A DNA stretch of 64,000 bases from positions 1,674,001 through 1,738,000 of the forward strand of contig JBLDXI010000020.1 in the NCBI GenBank assembly GCA_047495785.1, in the 5' to 3' direction. Positions within the stretch are counted from its first letter, which is position 1; each line of letters opens with the position of its first letter. Shown here piece by piece: positions 13,435 through 24,284 of the stretch. The notes below the pieces were generated by a model. The model was not told the origin of the DNA. It did not search any database and saw only the letters and a list, made by a program, of their open reading frames with translations. This DNA comes from Lepidodermella squamata (Eukaryota > Gastrotricha). A program made the position numbers and the translations under genes.

Positions 13435-15033
13435 ATGTCGGAGATTATTAAGCCAGGAAGCTTTCAGTGCTCGAACGAAAAGTTAGTACTTGTACAGATT
13501 CTATTATTGGGACTGGTTTTGAATTGATAATGTTTAGGTATCGGAGGAAAATTGCTCTGAACTCCGAACTATTGGCGAGATCGAAGGTGTCATTCTTTTC
13601 CCTGGTCAAGCAGCTTTTTGTCGGCATGGTAAAATACTCTGAAAAATTCGCTTCGTTCCATATCGAATTCTTGTTTTCCTCTTATAGGATGTTACCAGAT
13701 TATGCGCCCCGATACAATTTTACGCACCCCTTTCATGGATTCAACGCGACGTGGACCATTTTATTGATGCTCACTTCCTGCATCAAGCTAGCAACGGCTC
13801 AGACCCTTTAAAACGGCTGGAAATTGTTACGGCCTTTTGCGCATCATTTCGAGGATCTGTTGCATCTTCTTCCGGGCGAGCGCTCTTCTTTTCGCCCGTT
13901 GTCGGCGAAACGTATGAGTTGATAAGGTCAGAACATTCTTTTCAGCTTTCTTCGGTAGGGTATAATGATGTCATTTCTTCAGACCCGATCTCGGCTTTCG
14001 ACTCGTTGAAGAAAGCTTAAACTACAAACCAATGGGATCAGCTATCTTCGTCGAATCAGTTGATGAGTTGGGAAATCCGAATAATTTATTCAAGGCTCAT
14101 GTTTCAGGTTGGAGTGATATTCGTTTTACTGGAAAATCTGTCTGCGCTCAGCCTCGTGGTATTTTTGAACAATTTGACTAAAAAGAAATTGCCACATCTC
14201 AATTTTTCACAGTTGGACAAATTATCATAGAGCTTCCCCAGCACGGAGAAGTATACGTAGAAAATATCACTGATTGGAAATTGGTTGTATCAAATTTTCT
14301 GCGAGGCCTAAGCAATTCGATGTTCCGATTGGAAGGTTCTGCCGAAGTCAAGCAGTATCGAAGAACGGAAAGCGGTTTCAAGCCTGAAGGCAGGAGCCTT
14401 TTGAAATTTCACCCTCCCACTAAGGGAATCGATTTTCTTGGCGGCTGGGATCCCAGGGAAGACCCGTGCTGGGCTGAGGGATTCATTGAAACTAGCTCTG
14501 GGGACCGACCTACAGCGTTATTCGGGGCTTACAACGAGGAAATGAATGCGGTTAATATGGAAACGTGGCAAGACAACGGTGGATGGGTGAAACTGAAGAA
14601 GAAATCAAGATCGAGCCAAATTTCGCTTGCTGGGCAACGAAAGCTTTGGCAGAAGAGCCATCTGATGGAAAGCGATCCGTTTTACATGAATTTGGGCCCA
14701 ATTCATATTCAGATGAACGAATTAACGCAAGAAATGGAAAGATCGCTACCGCCAACAGATTCAAGGTTTCGCTCTGATTTGAGGTTGCTCGAAAATGGAT
14801 TTATACAAGAAGCGGAAGAAGCTCGATTCGTCATTGAATCCAATCAGAAAAAACTGTTCGACCAGCGAAAGAATGAAAATGGCGAAGACACCTGGCAGCC
14901 TCTGTGGTTCAAGGAATGCAATGAGCCGCATGTTCCGGGGGTTTCTAAATTCATGAAATTTGACGAATCTTATTGGCAACGCGATTGGAGCAGGTGCCCT
15001 GAAATGAAACTCTTCAAACGACCAGCTCAATAA
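13435..15033 (+). CDS. ORD-only oxysterol-binding-related protein, tandem copy 1, 457 aa
   Basis: Soluble lipid-binding ORD protein without PH, ankyrin or FFAT parts. Five exons: 13435-13481, 13538-13628, 13688-13926, 13983-14158, 14213-15033. Exon lengths 2, 3 and 4 (91, 239, 176 nt) are identical in the two following paralogues. ORD hallmarks include VGETYELIR, the central LEGSAEVKQY...GWDPREDPCW region, LPPTDSRFRSDLRLLENG, and WQPLWFKE near the end. The diagnostic EQVSHHPP is replaced by EESLNYKP and KPFNP by LFFSP, so residues that hold the PI4P headgroup in other ORPs are missing. The C-terminal exon is nearly identical to copies 2 and 3, which implies recent duplication or gene conversion. 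The start is chosen because it gives the same exon structure as its paralogues. Ligand unknown. Confidence 0.92.
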
Positions 15034-15269
15034 ATTTCATCCATCATTATTGCAATTTATCACGTTGATCGCCTATTGTTATCGATGTTCCGATTTTTTT
15101 AATTTCGACAAATAAATTCGTGGTGCGTGCGGCCAATAGTCCTATGTCCATGAGGGTTTATTTTGAGATAAATCGAAAAATCAGCATTATTTTCAAAACT
15201 TTTAGTAAATTATGTCACCGAGACTATACTTTTTTTTATTTACCAAGAATGTTCGGCCACATCACAATT

Positions 15270-16150
15270 TTTAATATTTAAAGACTTAGGCCTAGAGCGT
15301 TCATCTTCTGTTTGAAGAAGGGAATGTCGAATTTCGGAGGGAAGCAGTTAATTTGTAAGTTGTTCCAGGTTGTAACAATATTTTGTAATCTTGAGAATAT
15401 TTCGGTGTCGCGGCCAGTTGCTCTAGGATGATGCGCGTTGACAGGCGAGCGAAGTTTGACTTGAAAACGATGTTGTTTCGCCGATTCTCGAGATTTTGTG
15501 CGTCGCTTGGGTGTGAGCTGGAAGCGGTCGCGGATTTGTTTTGTGCCCCTTCTGCCGACGATGATCTTGTATAGGTAGCACATTACGCCGACGAATCTCC
15601 TTTCGCCCAGAGACATTAGCTTGACCCCTGTTTGGCGAGTGAAGCGGTCTTGGACGGCTTGAAGGCGGTCTAGTGTTCTTTTCGACGCGTGGGCGTAGCC
15701 AATCATGCCGGACCATAGACATAATTTAAATCTTAAATTATGTCTATGTGCCGGACTCAAGTATTGGCAGGGCGTGCGTTTTGAATGCGTTTCCCAGCTG
15801 CCATAGCGCTAGGAATGGGCGGAGGCGAAGCAGCTGGGTCACAATCGTGTTAGCTCGCGCTACCAGTTTCGTCACACATGACTCCATAGAGAGTGCCGGG
15901 TCGAGAGTGAGGCCGAGTAGGACAGTCGGGTCGCAAGTCGGTTGTTGTTCCTCAGGCGTTGCCGGTTCCCCTACTTTCCGTCTGCCACTTCGAAATCTCG
16001 GGTAGCTGAAGGTTGTGTCGAGTGTCGACCCTCTTCTTGGGGTCCATAGAGACACGATTGGCACCCGCCCAGGCTGTGGCGCGACGTTCACCTTTCTCGA
16101 CTTATACTGGGGGTAGTCAATCACGGCGGATCGAATGGCACCGGCCATTT
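15270..16150 (-). mobile_element. 5'-truncated non-LTR retrotransposon (LINE) carrying a hairpin insertion
   Basis: Two minus-strand reading frames (16148-15744 and 15760-15278) belong to one decayed LINE protein. The first ends with a reverse-transcriptase C-terminal stretch (LLGLTLDPALSMES ... LPILESG); the second carries the post-RT region (HASKRTLDRLQAVQDRFTR ... WNNLQINC). They are separated by a 43-bp insertion at 15714-15756. Reading across the original junction gives one uninterrupted frame (LPILESG then MIGYAHASKR), so the LINE was intact here before the insertion. The catalytic YxDD region is not present upstream, so the copy is 5'-truncated. It sits between ORP copies 1 and 2, outside the duplicated unit. 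Confidence 0.8.
15706..15756. mobile_element. 35-bp perfect hairpin with 8-bp target-site duplication
   Basis: 15714-15748 is a perfect inverted repeat: arms CATAGACATAATTTAA and its exact complement around the 3-nt spacer ATC. It is flanked on both sides by the same 8 bases, TGCCGGAC (15706-15713 and 15749-15756). Removing the hairpin and one copy restores the LINE frame, which directly demonstrates insertion. An 8-bp duplication is typical of hAT and P superfamily transposases. The insert looks like two terminal inverted repeats with almost nothing between them. Confidence 0.8.
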
Positions 16151-16690
16151 GGACCGCTATCGCTATCGCGCAATTAGTACATGCGTTGCGTTCTGGTTAA
16201 TGGTTTTTGTTAGGTCGCGGTTCGATTCCTCCTGCTCACCGCTCACATCCATTTGTTAAGCTATTTTATTTTTATGCGTGAACAAAGAGGATTGATTTTT
16301 CTCTTGGCAAAAAAATCGCACTGCTGTTGTTCGATTCCTCATGCATGCTTATACTTTTTGGCTATTTTGAAATCACCAATTTGCTGCGAATTTTAGGATG
16401 TGGTTTTCAGATTATTGACGAGCATGAAAAACTGAGATAGAAACTGTAAAAATCTCATTTTCGATTTTGGATGGACATGGGACTATAGGCCGCACGCAAT
16501 ACGAATTAAAGCCTTCGATGAGCTTGCCTCTTTCTTCATATCACGGCTCGTATGGAAATTTACTGGTGGAAATTTGACCGAAATATACTTGCGTTTCCTT
16601 AATACCTTCTCAAAAGGCGCTTTACTGAATCTTTTGTCATTATTATCGGGCGGAAAATGGCACGAGTGCACACAAAATTAATTGTATAGC
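16150..16690. other. Gene-free stretch upstream of ORP tandem copy 2
   Basis: No gene seen. From about 16547 it aligns loosely with the region upstream of copy 3 (about 18630 onward), marking the left part of the duplicated unit. Confidence 0.5.
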
Positions 16691-16828
16691 CAAGGTAGCG
16701 TGGGCAAAAAACTGTACATGTACAAAAAACTTGACAAAACTTGATATTGTTGATGATTTATACGGTGTAGTGTGTAGTGGAAGGGGGCGGGGTAGGCGTT
16801 ACCTCCCACCATCAATATATATGAACCC
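16691..16828 (+). promoter_or_regulatory. Shared upstream boxes, ORP tandem copy 2
   Basis: Box A CAAGGTAGCGTGGGCAAAAA at 16691-16710. Box B GGTAGGCGTTACCTCCCACC at 16791-16810, followed by a TATA-like TATATATG at 16816-16823, about 75 nt before the ATG. Same order as in copies 1 and 3. Confidence 0.55.
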
Positions 16829-16896
16829 GTTATTGAAGTAATTTATGCTAGAACATAAGCAATCCCATAACTACCAAAACTAATCTGCCTATAATC

Positions 16897-18502
16897 ATGT
16901 CGGCTATCGATGAGGTTATCAGTCGAGGAAATTTTCAAAGTTCGAATGGAATGTAGGTTCTTGGGTCTCAAATTTAATTCGAACTGACTGTAAATTGTTG
17001 AACATTTCTAGGTATCGGAAGAAAATGGCGATCAATTCTGAGCTGCTGAATGAATCGAAGGCTTCACTTTACTCCCTGATGAAACAGCTTTTCGTCGGCA
17101 TGGTAAGCAATTTACTGCTTCATTGCTCCTGAAATACGCTGATTTATTTATCATCAGGATGTGAGCCGCCTATGCGGTCCAATAAAATTCTATGCTCCCT
17201 TGTCATGGTTACAACGCGACGCAGATCATTTCATCGACGCGCGCCTGCTGCATCAGGCTAGCAATTGCTCAGACCCTTTGCAACGCCTGGAAATTGTCAC
17301 CGCCTTTTGCGCATCATACCGAGGATCTATCGTATCCTCAACAGGACGGGCGCTATTATTCTCCCCTATTGTGGGCGAAACTTTTGAGCTCAGCAGGTCA
17401 GAAAATTTCATTATACGTATAAGCAGGTCTCAATAATTTTTAATTGTCAAGGCCTGATCTCGGCTATCGACTCGTCGCAGAATGTCTGGGGTACAAACCA
17501 ATGACGTTTGCTGTTTTCGCAGAATCGATTGATAAATCTGGGAAACCAAACAATTTGTTCAAAGTTCATGTTGGAGGATTCAGTGATATTCAATTTAGCG
17601 GGAAAGCTGTTTCTGCACAGCCGCATAGTAAGTTTCAAATTTACAATAATATAAATTCGCCTAAACATATTTCATGAACAGTAAAAATAGTGATTGAGCT
17701 TCCCAAGCACGACGAAGTCTACATCGAAGATAACAGTAGCTGGAAAATGTTGGTATCGAACTTTCTACGAGGCGTAAACAATACGCGGTTCCGGTTAGAA
17801 GGATCTGCCGAAATCCAGCAGTATCGAAAAACCGAGAGCGGTTTCAAGCCTGAAGGCAGGAGCTTCCTGAAATTCCATCCACCCACGAAGGGGATCGATT
17901 TCCTTGGTGGCTGGGATCCCCGGGAAGACCCATGCTGGGCTGACGGATTTATCGAGACTAGCTCAGGCGACAAGGCAACAGCGTTATTCGGGGCTTATAC
18001 CGTCGAAATGAATGCAGTTGATATGGAATCGTGGCAAAACAATGGTGGATGGATGAAATTGAAGAAAAGATGCAAATCGAGCCAAATTTCGCTTCCTGCG
18101 CAACGAAAGCTCTGGCAGAAGAGCCCTATGATGGAAAGCGATCCGTTTTACATGAATTTAGGTCTATTTCATATTCAAATGAACGAATTAACTCCTGAAA
18201 TGGAAGGAAAGCTGCCGCCAACGGATTCAAGGTACCGCTCTGATTTGAGTTTGCTCGAAAATGGATTCATACAAGAAGCCGAAGAGGCTCGATTCGTCAT
18301 TGAATCCAATCAGAAAAAACTGTTCGACCAGCGGAAGAATGAAAATGGCGAGGATACCTGGCAGCCCCTGTGGTTCAAGGAATGCGAAGAAGAGCCGAAT
18401 TTTCCAGGGGTGTCTAAATACTGGAAATTTGATGAATCTTATTGGCAACGGGATTGGAGCAGGTGCCCTGAAATGAAACTCTTCAAACGACCAGCTCAAT
18501 AA
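16897..18502 (+). CDS. ORD-only oxysterol-binding-related protein, tandem copy 2, 460 aa
   Basis: Paralogue of the preceding gene with the same five-exon plan: 16897-16952, 17012-17102, 17158-17396, 17452-17627, 17682-18502. It keeps IVGETFELSR and LPPTDSRYRSDLSLLENG, but the PI4P signature reads VAECLGYKPMTFAVF where canonical ORPs have EQVSHHPP. First exon MSAIDEVISRGNFQSS aligns with MSEIIKPGSFQCS of copy 1 and MSAINRRNVQSS of copy 3. It differs from them near the C-terminus by one added Glu (ECEEEPNF). Exon 5 and about 60 nt of 3' sequence, including an AATAAA-type signal near 18585, are shared with copy 1. Cytosolic lipid binding is inferred from the fold only. Confidence 0.92.
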
Positions 18503-18760
18503 ATTTCATCTGTTATTGTCAATTTTTCACTTTGATCGCCACGTAGCTATTATCGATGAGATTAAGATTTTATCAAGTTTGGCAAATAAATAATGATGTT
18601 TTAGCGTGCATCACCTGCATAATGGGGTCTGTATGCGGAATTTTGACGTGGCATTGTGACCGAAATGTATTTGCGTTTCCTTAACTTTTCAAAAAATACT
18701 TTTTAAAACTTTTTTGTCATTAGATATCGGGCAGAATATTGTTCGAGTATTTATGTTAGC

Positions 18761-18868
18761 CAAGGTAGCGCGGCAAAAACTACACAATTTTAAAATGTTC
18801 ATGATTAATGAGGTATAGTGGAAGTGGGCCGGGATGGAGTTGGCGTTACCTCCCAATATATGAACACT
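18761..18868 (+). promoter_or_regulatory. Shared upstream boxes, ORP tandem copy 3
   Basis: Box A CAAGGTAGCGCGGCAAAAAC at 18761-18780. Box B TTGGCGTTACCTCCCA at 18840-18855, followed by AATATATGAACA, about 75 nt before the ATG. Same order as copies 1 and 2. Confidence 0.55.
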
Positions 18869-18940
18869 TATTGAAGTTGTTATATTGCTAATTTATGCTA
18901 AACCATAAAAGCAAGCCGAAATACTTGAAACTACCTAATC

Positions 18941-20521
18941 ATGTCGGCCATCAATCGACGAAATGTTCAGAGTTCAAACGAAAAGTCAGTTATTAGGGCG
19001 CATACTATTTGGATTGATTGAACAAATGTTTAGCTATCGGAAGAAAATGGCAATAAACTCTGAGCTGCTGAATGAATCGAAGGCATCATTTTATTCGCTG
19101 ATCAAACAGCTTTTCGTCGGAATGGTAATCAATTTCTTATATGTTACGTTGTTCCTGAAATGATTTATTTTTCATCAGGATGTTAGCCGCCTATGCGGTC
19201 CAATAAAATTCTACGTTCCTTTGTCATGGTTACAACGCGACGCAGATCATTTCATCGACGCACGCCTGCTGCATCAGGCTAGCAATTGCTCAGACCCTCT
19301 GCAACGCCTGGAATTCGTATCGATCTTCTGCGCATCATATCGTGGATCTGTTGCATCCTCGACAGGGAGGGCGCTCTTTTTTTCCCCGATTGTAGGCGAA
19401 ACTTTCGAGCTCATCAGGTCAGACAATGTTTTATGTAACCAGGTCAATAATTCTAATTTGATTTGTTAAGACCCGATCTCGGCTATCGACTCGTCGCAGA
19501 ATGCCTGGACTACAAACCAATGACGTTTGCTGTTTTTGCAGAATCGATTGATGAGTTTGGAAAAGCAAACGATTTGTTCAAGGTTCACGTTGGAGGGTTC
19601 AGTGATATTCATTTTAGCGGGAAAGCTGTTTCTGCGCATCCGAATGGTAAGCTTTCGATTAACAGTTAAAACTCGTACAAATTGTCATCTCTTATAAAAA
19701 CAGTGAAAATAATCATTGAGCTTCCCAAGCACGGCGAAGTCTACATCGAAGATAACAGTAGCTGGAAAATGTTGGTATCGAACTTTCTACGAGGCGTAAA
19801 CAATACGCGGTTCCGGTTAGAAGGATCTGCCGAAATCAAGCAGTATCGAAAAACCGAGAGCGGTTTCAAGTTTGAAGGCAGGAGCTTCCTGAAATTTCAC
19901 CCTCCCACGAAGGGGATCGACTTACTTGGCGGCTGGGATCCACGGGAAGACCCAAGCTGGGCCGAAGGGTTCATCGAGACTAGCTCAGGCGACCGGCCAA
20001 CTGCTTTATTCGGGGCTTACAACGTCGAATTGAACGCAGTTGACATGGAAACGTGGCAAGACAACGGTGGATGGGTTAAACTGAAGAAGAAATCAAAATC
20101 GACCCAAATTTCGCTTGCTGGGCAACGAAAGGTTTGGCAGAAGAGCCATCTGATCGAAAGCGACCCATTTTACATGAACTTGGGCCCAATTCATATTCAG
20201 ATGAACGAATTAACACCAGAAATGGAAAGATCGCTGCCACCAACGGATTCAAGGTTTCGCTCTGACTTGAGGTTGTTCGAAAACGGTTCACTGCAAGAAG
20301 CGGAGGAGGCCAGATTCGTCATTGAATCCAATCAGAAAATACTGTTCGACCAGCGAAAGAATGAAAATGGCGAGGATACCTGGCAGCCTCTGTGGTTCAA
20401 GGAATGCAATGAGCCGCATGTTCCGGGGGTTCCTAAATTCATGAAATTTGACGAATCTTATTGGCAACGAGATTGGACTCGGTGTCCGGAGCTCAAACTC
20501 TTCAAGCGCCCAACCCACTAA
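18941..20521 (+). CDS. ORD-only oxysterol-binding-related protein, tandem copy 3, 455 aa
   Basis: Third tandem paralogue. Exons 18941-18984, 19034-19124, 19179-19417, 19471-19646, 19704-20521. Exons 2-4 have the same lengths as in copies 1 and 2. The PI4P signature is again absent (VAECLDYKPMTFAVF) and the upstream loop reads FFSPIVGETFELIR. The long last exon is very close to that of copy 1 (for example both have FKECNEPHVPGV), whereas its first half is closer to copy 2 (YKKMAINSELLNESKAS type), a mosaic that suggests gene conversion. All three genes are intact, so they are probably expressed and under selection. Function beyond lipid binding is unknown. Confidence 0.92.
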
Positions 20522-21935
20522 ATTTCAGTTACCTGATAATATTATTGCATTTTTATGTAGATTGCCAAGGTTTTATTTTGATATTGTCGATGGCATCGAT
20601 TGCATCGATTTTGTTAAATTTTCCTCTATCAAGTTTCCATTTTTTTCGTCTCGTATCCCGCGAAAATCAGGTGCAAATTAGGGTTTGTTTGTTTGGGTTG
20701 AAATACTATCGAAATATTCTCGCGGTCAAAAAAATGACATTATGGACACCTACCTAACCTCTTACTATAACGAAGATTGAACGTGCGCTGGATGTTACAA
20801 ACAAACAAATGGCGTAGGCTGCTCAGGTGCAAGACACATCGTTATACACATAGAATAAACTAGCGGTACGAATATTATATAAAAATAATAAGAATAAGAA
20901 GGAAACAATGGCTTTGGCTGAGAATAAAAGAACTACGGCGAAATTTGTGAATGAAAATTACGAGCTCATAAGGTTGAATCATTTTTATTTTCATATTTAC
21001 TAACATTTTTACGCATTGTTTTGCCGTCATTTTCAGGGCAACGCTACAAGGTTCAAGTTAAGCTACTAGTCAGGTAAATATAACGTTACCTTATAAGTTC
21101 AAAATGCGTGGGTTGTGCACACGTTAAGCGTGGAGGTCGACTTTTTATCGCATGTCTTCCATTCATGAAAAATGATTTCTATTAGGAAAAAATGAACCGG
21201 ACCGATCAGACTTTTGATTAAGTCGCTATTATTATAAGCCTGCTTTACTATCATCCGACCAAGATTGTTTGATTATTTCTCTTCTACCACCAAGTAACAA
21301 TACCGCATTTGCTGAACACTAACCCCGCCGTTTACTGCCCTGTCTCTCTTAATATACCCCAGGTAAGACGCACACCGCCAATGAATAAGCCTACCGCAAA
21401 CATGCTTCAAAGGCAACGGTTGTATATAGCCCATTAGAGCAGTGGTTCGCAACGTTTTGAGCTGTCCCCGGCACTAGAAAGAAACGTTCTTGACGCTTGG
21501 CAGGCAAAACTGGGTAAAATCGCTCTTTTTAGAAACAAAATTTCTACCTCTTTATTTGAATTCGTTCAAATCACGTTCCAAAGAACCATAAGCAGGGTAC
21601 TATTCTGAAGCTGGCTTTACTTGAACTATACAGCTAAGAATGAATCAATAGATCTATTATGAACTTATCGGATAAATCTTTCTTGCTGCATAAGGACCAC
21701 TCATGTAAGATCGGATTTCGCGTGTTATTTTATGGCTGTTTTATTCAAGGGTAGCCCAATTCTGAAGCTCATCTTTTGAAAATAGAGCTGTAAAGAAGAC
21801 TTAATTACCCGAAAATCTGTGATGATTACAGCTGTCATCCGTTGCCTAAGCTAGAGACATCTGAAATACGCCACTGGTTGCTTTACTCTTGATCCTAACG
21901 AAAATTATTTTAGTTCTGCTTTTAGGTTGGCAATA
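20522..21935. other. Gene-free stretch with a hAT-like terminus
   Basis: No supported gene. A short frame starting at 20908 runs into a plausible donor but leads to stops after the next acceptor, so I do not call it. At 21440 CAGTGGTTCGCAACGTTTTG resembles a hAT terminal inverted repeat, and GCCACTG near 21870 could be an opposite end, but no matching 8-bp duplication is visible. Confidence 0.45.
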
Positions 21936-23863
21936 ATGTTAATAACGGCTTCATGTAAAGAGGAGCATTCCAATAATGCGAAGTGCGAAAAGTGCGGCCT
22001 GACCTACGAACTTTGCTCAGACGGAAAATTGTAAGAAACTTCAAGCCTTCAATAATTTCAAATTAAAAAAATCAATTTTGAAATTTAAGGCGGCGAACTA
22101 CGTTACCTGCGACGGTTCACGAACGTCGAAACAGCGGAAATATGTTCATGAATTTCATCAAAAAGCTAATTGGTGTGGTAAGTTTATCTTGTAATAAAAA
22201 ATATCGCAATTTTTAACAGCTTCTCCTCATTTAGGAACTCACGAAAGCTGGCTTTCCCGTTAGCTTTTTCGAGCCAGGTGATTGGCTCCATCGACTACCC
22301 GAACAGCTTCGTTACGTCGATATGCTTCGCCATGCAAGCGATTTGCAATGCCCTTATGATAGGATGGCGGTGAGATATAAATTACATCTCGAAAACTGCC
22401 ATTAATCTGAGATTTTTCTTTAGAATGTTGTGAGTGTGGTGATTTCAATGATGTCAGTGCTGGTCAACTCAGACCGAGTGATGGCTATAAATCCCGTTCT
22501 CGGCGAAACTTTCGAAGTTTGCAGGTATGAGAATCATGGAAAATTCCAGCTTCAAGTCATTATTTTCTTCCCATTCAGGCCCGATTATGGCTTTAGATTT
22601 GTTGCAGAGCAAACTAGCCATCATCCACCCGCAAATGCCTATTACGTCGAATCAGTGAATCAGTAAGCTCTCGAACCTTTTTTACCCGAATTTCGCAAAT
22701 TTGTGTCTTACAGTAAGGGTGAGCCTGACGGCGTGTATCGCGGCTACGGAAATTCAACGGCAACTGCCCGATTCACTGGAACTACGATTGAAGTATTCCC
22801 AAGAGGTAGATGAGCCTATTGAGTTTTTTCGGTCCAGATTCTACGCTAATTTCTATTAGGATTTTACACATTCGAGCTGCTCAAGCATCAAGAAGCTTAT
22901 ACCCTCGATCCTTCGAAGGTCACTGTGGTCATAAGCAATTTGATTCGAGGCCCGGAACGCTTCAAGCACCGCGCCGAAGGTGAAACTTCATACGAACGTC
23001 ACATGATGACACCCGAGCTGCGAGCAAAGGACGAAGGCGTCAGGGCAAATCTAAAATTCTTCGCACCACTCGGCGGTGTTGGCTTTTTCGGCAACTGGGA
23101 CGAAATGGCTGACCCTTCTTACAGCGAAGGCTACGTTGAAAACGGAAAGGGCGAGAAAAAACTTGTTCTTTTCGGCAAATACAACTACGAAATATATTCA
23201 GTTCCCGTTGATATTTGGAATGAACGAGGTCCCTGGGGAAAGGCTTTGGCTGAAAAGAAGAGCGAACATCACAAAAAACCGAAGAAAAAAGAAGCCAAAA
23301 CTGACTACTCGTTAATCACTGGCCTCAGCCCTGAAGGTCTTGCATTGTTCGACTTCGCGTTGCCGCATCAAAAACTGTTATGGAGGAAAGATCCCCTTCC
23401 CAGTAGTTCGTTGGATTATTTCAGAATGACGAAATTCGCCATGCAGCTCAACGAACTTGCTCACCACCCCAACCTGCCCCCGACAGATACTCGGTTCCGG
23501 CAGGACATTAGAGCGATGGAACTTGGTGATATTGACACATCAGCCCGCGAGAAGCATGTGATTGAGGAACGGCAACGAGCAAGCTTGCGAGAGCGACTCG
23601 CCGCGGCTGGCAAAAAAACGGGCGAAACTGATCCGTGGCAACCGGTTTGGTTTCGATTGGAACCGCATCCGCACTCGGAAAAGCTCGGCAAAGTTTGGAT
23701 GTTCACCGGCGAGTACTACAAGCGGGACTGGTCGAAATGCCCGGATCTTGCCTTCGTCATCCCCGACGAAAGTGTCAAACCTGCGCCAAGCGATAAAAAA
23801 GTTGTTAAAATTTGTCCGGCGAATGGGGATACGAAAAAGAAGCACAAATCTGGGAAAAAATAG
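21936..23863 (+). CDS. OSBP-related ORD protein with intact SHHPP motif, 532 aa
   Basis: Lipid-transfer ORD protein, divergent from the three tandem copies just upstream. Seven exons: 21936-22030, 22090-22177, 22235-22369, 22424-22524, 22579-22662, 22714-22805, 22860-23863; phases agree (533 codons). The start follows a splice acceptor (cttttag, 21925) by 10 nt. After a short Cys-containing leader ([11 protein letters not shown]) comes [15 protein letters not shown], then the [35 protein letters not shown]-equivalent [41 protein letters not shown], and a lysine-rich C-terminus. The two histidines that contact PI4P are kept, but the usual Lys-Pro before NP is not (AINPVLGE). No PH domain is visible; a longer N-terminus spliced from further upstream cannot be excluded. 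Confidence 0.9.
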
Positions 23864-24111
23864 CGCCATTTAAAATATTTTCTTTAAATAATAATATATA
23901 TTTTATTCTGAAATCACGTGCCCTGATATATCTACCTATCTACGATAAATGTGGTGTTTTATTTTCAATTCTGTGCACTTTCCATCATACCATTTAAGAA
24001 CTTCAAAGTCGGCCACATTCAACAAATAAAAATAATATTAATTTGTAGGTAGCAATTTTCACAAATTTTTCAGTAACCTTTGCTTTTATTTCTCCGTAAC
24101 AAAAAAAACAG

Positions 24112-24279
24112 GTAAAAATCAATGATCAGGAGCAGTACAAAATAGTTGAAGCAATGAATCGGTTGATGGAGGAATTTTCGAAGCAGATGTTTTCAGATGA
24201 ACGGCTCTCAGCAGTCTCAGAAGGGACGATGCGTCAAGGATCGGTTCCTTTGAACCCTAAAATATCGCAAAATTCGTAA
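24112..24279 (+). other. Orphan exon-like open frame
   Basis: After an acceptor-like aaaaaacag at 24111, a plus-strand frame of 55 codons runs to a stop at 24277-24279 (begins VKINDQEQYKIVEAMNRLM). Its composition is protein-like (acidic, amphipathic) and it starts exactly at the acceptor. It could be an alternative last exon of the ORP gene ending at 23863 or the end of a lost gene. No donor-acceptor link can be proven from sequence alone. Confidence 0.3.
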
Positions 24280-24284
24280 TTAAA

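Noticed and set aside
16195-16250. tRNA-like GGTTCGATTCC box
   Set aside because: The flanking bases do not form a T-stem, and no A box lies at the right distance.
20908-21080. Short N-terminal exon for the fourth ORP
   Set aside because: After the next acceptor the frame meets a stop, and the 21936 start already has an upstream acceptor.
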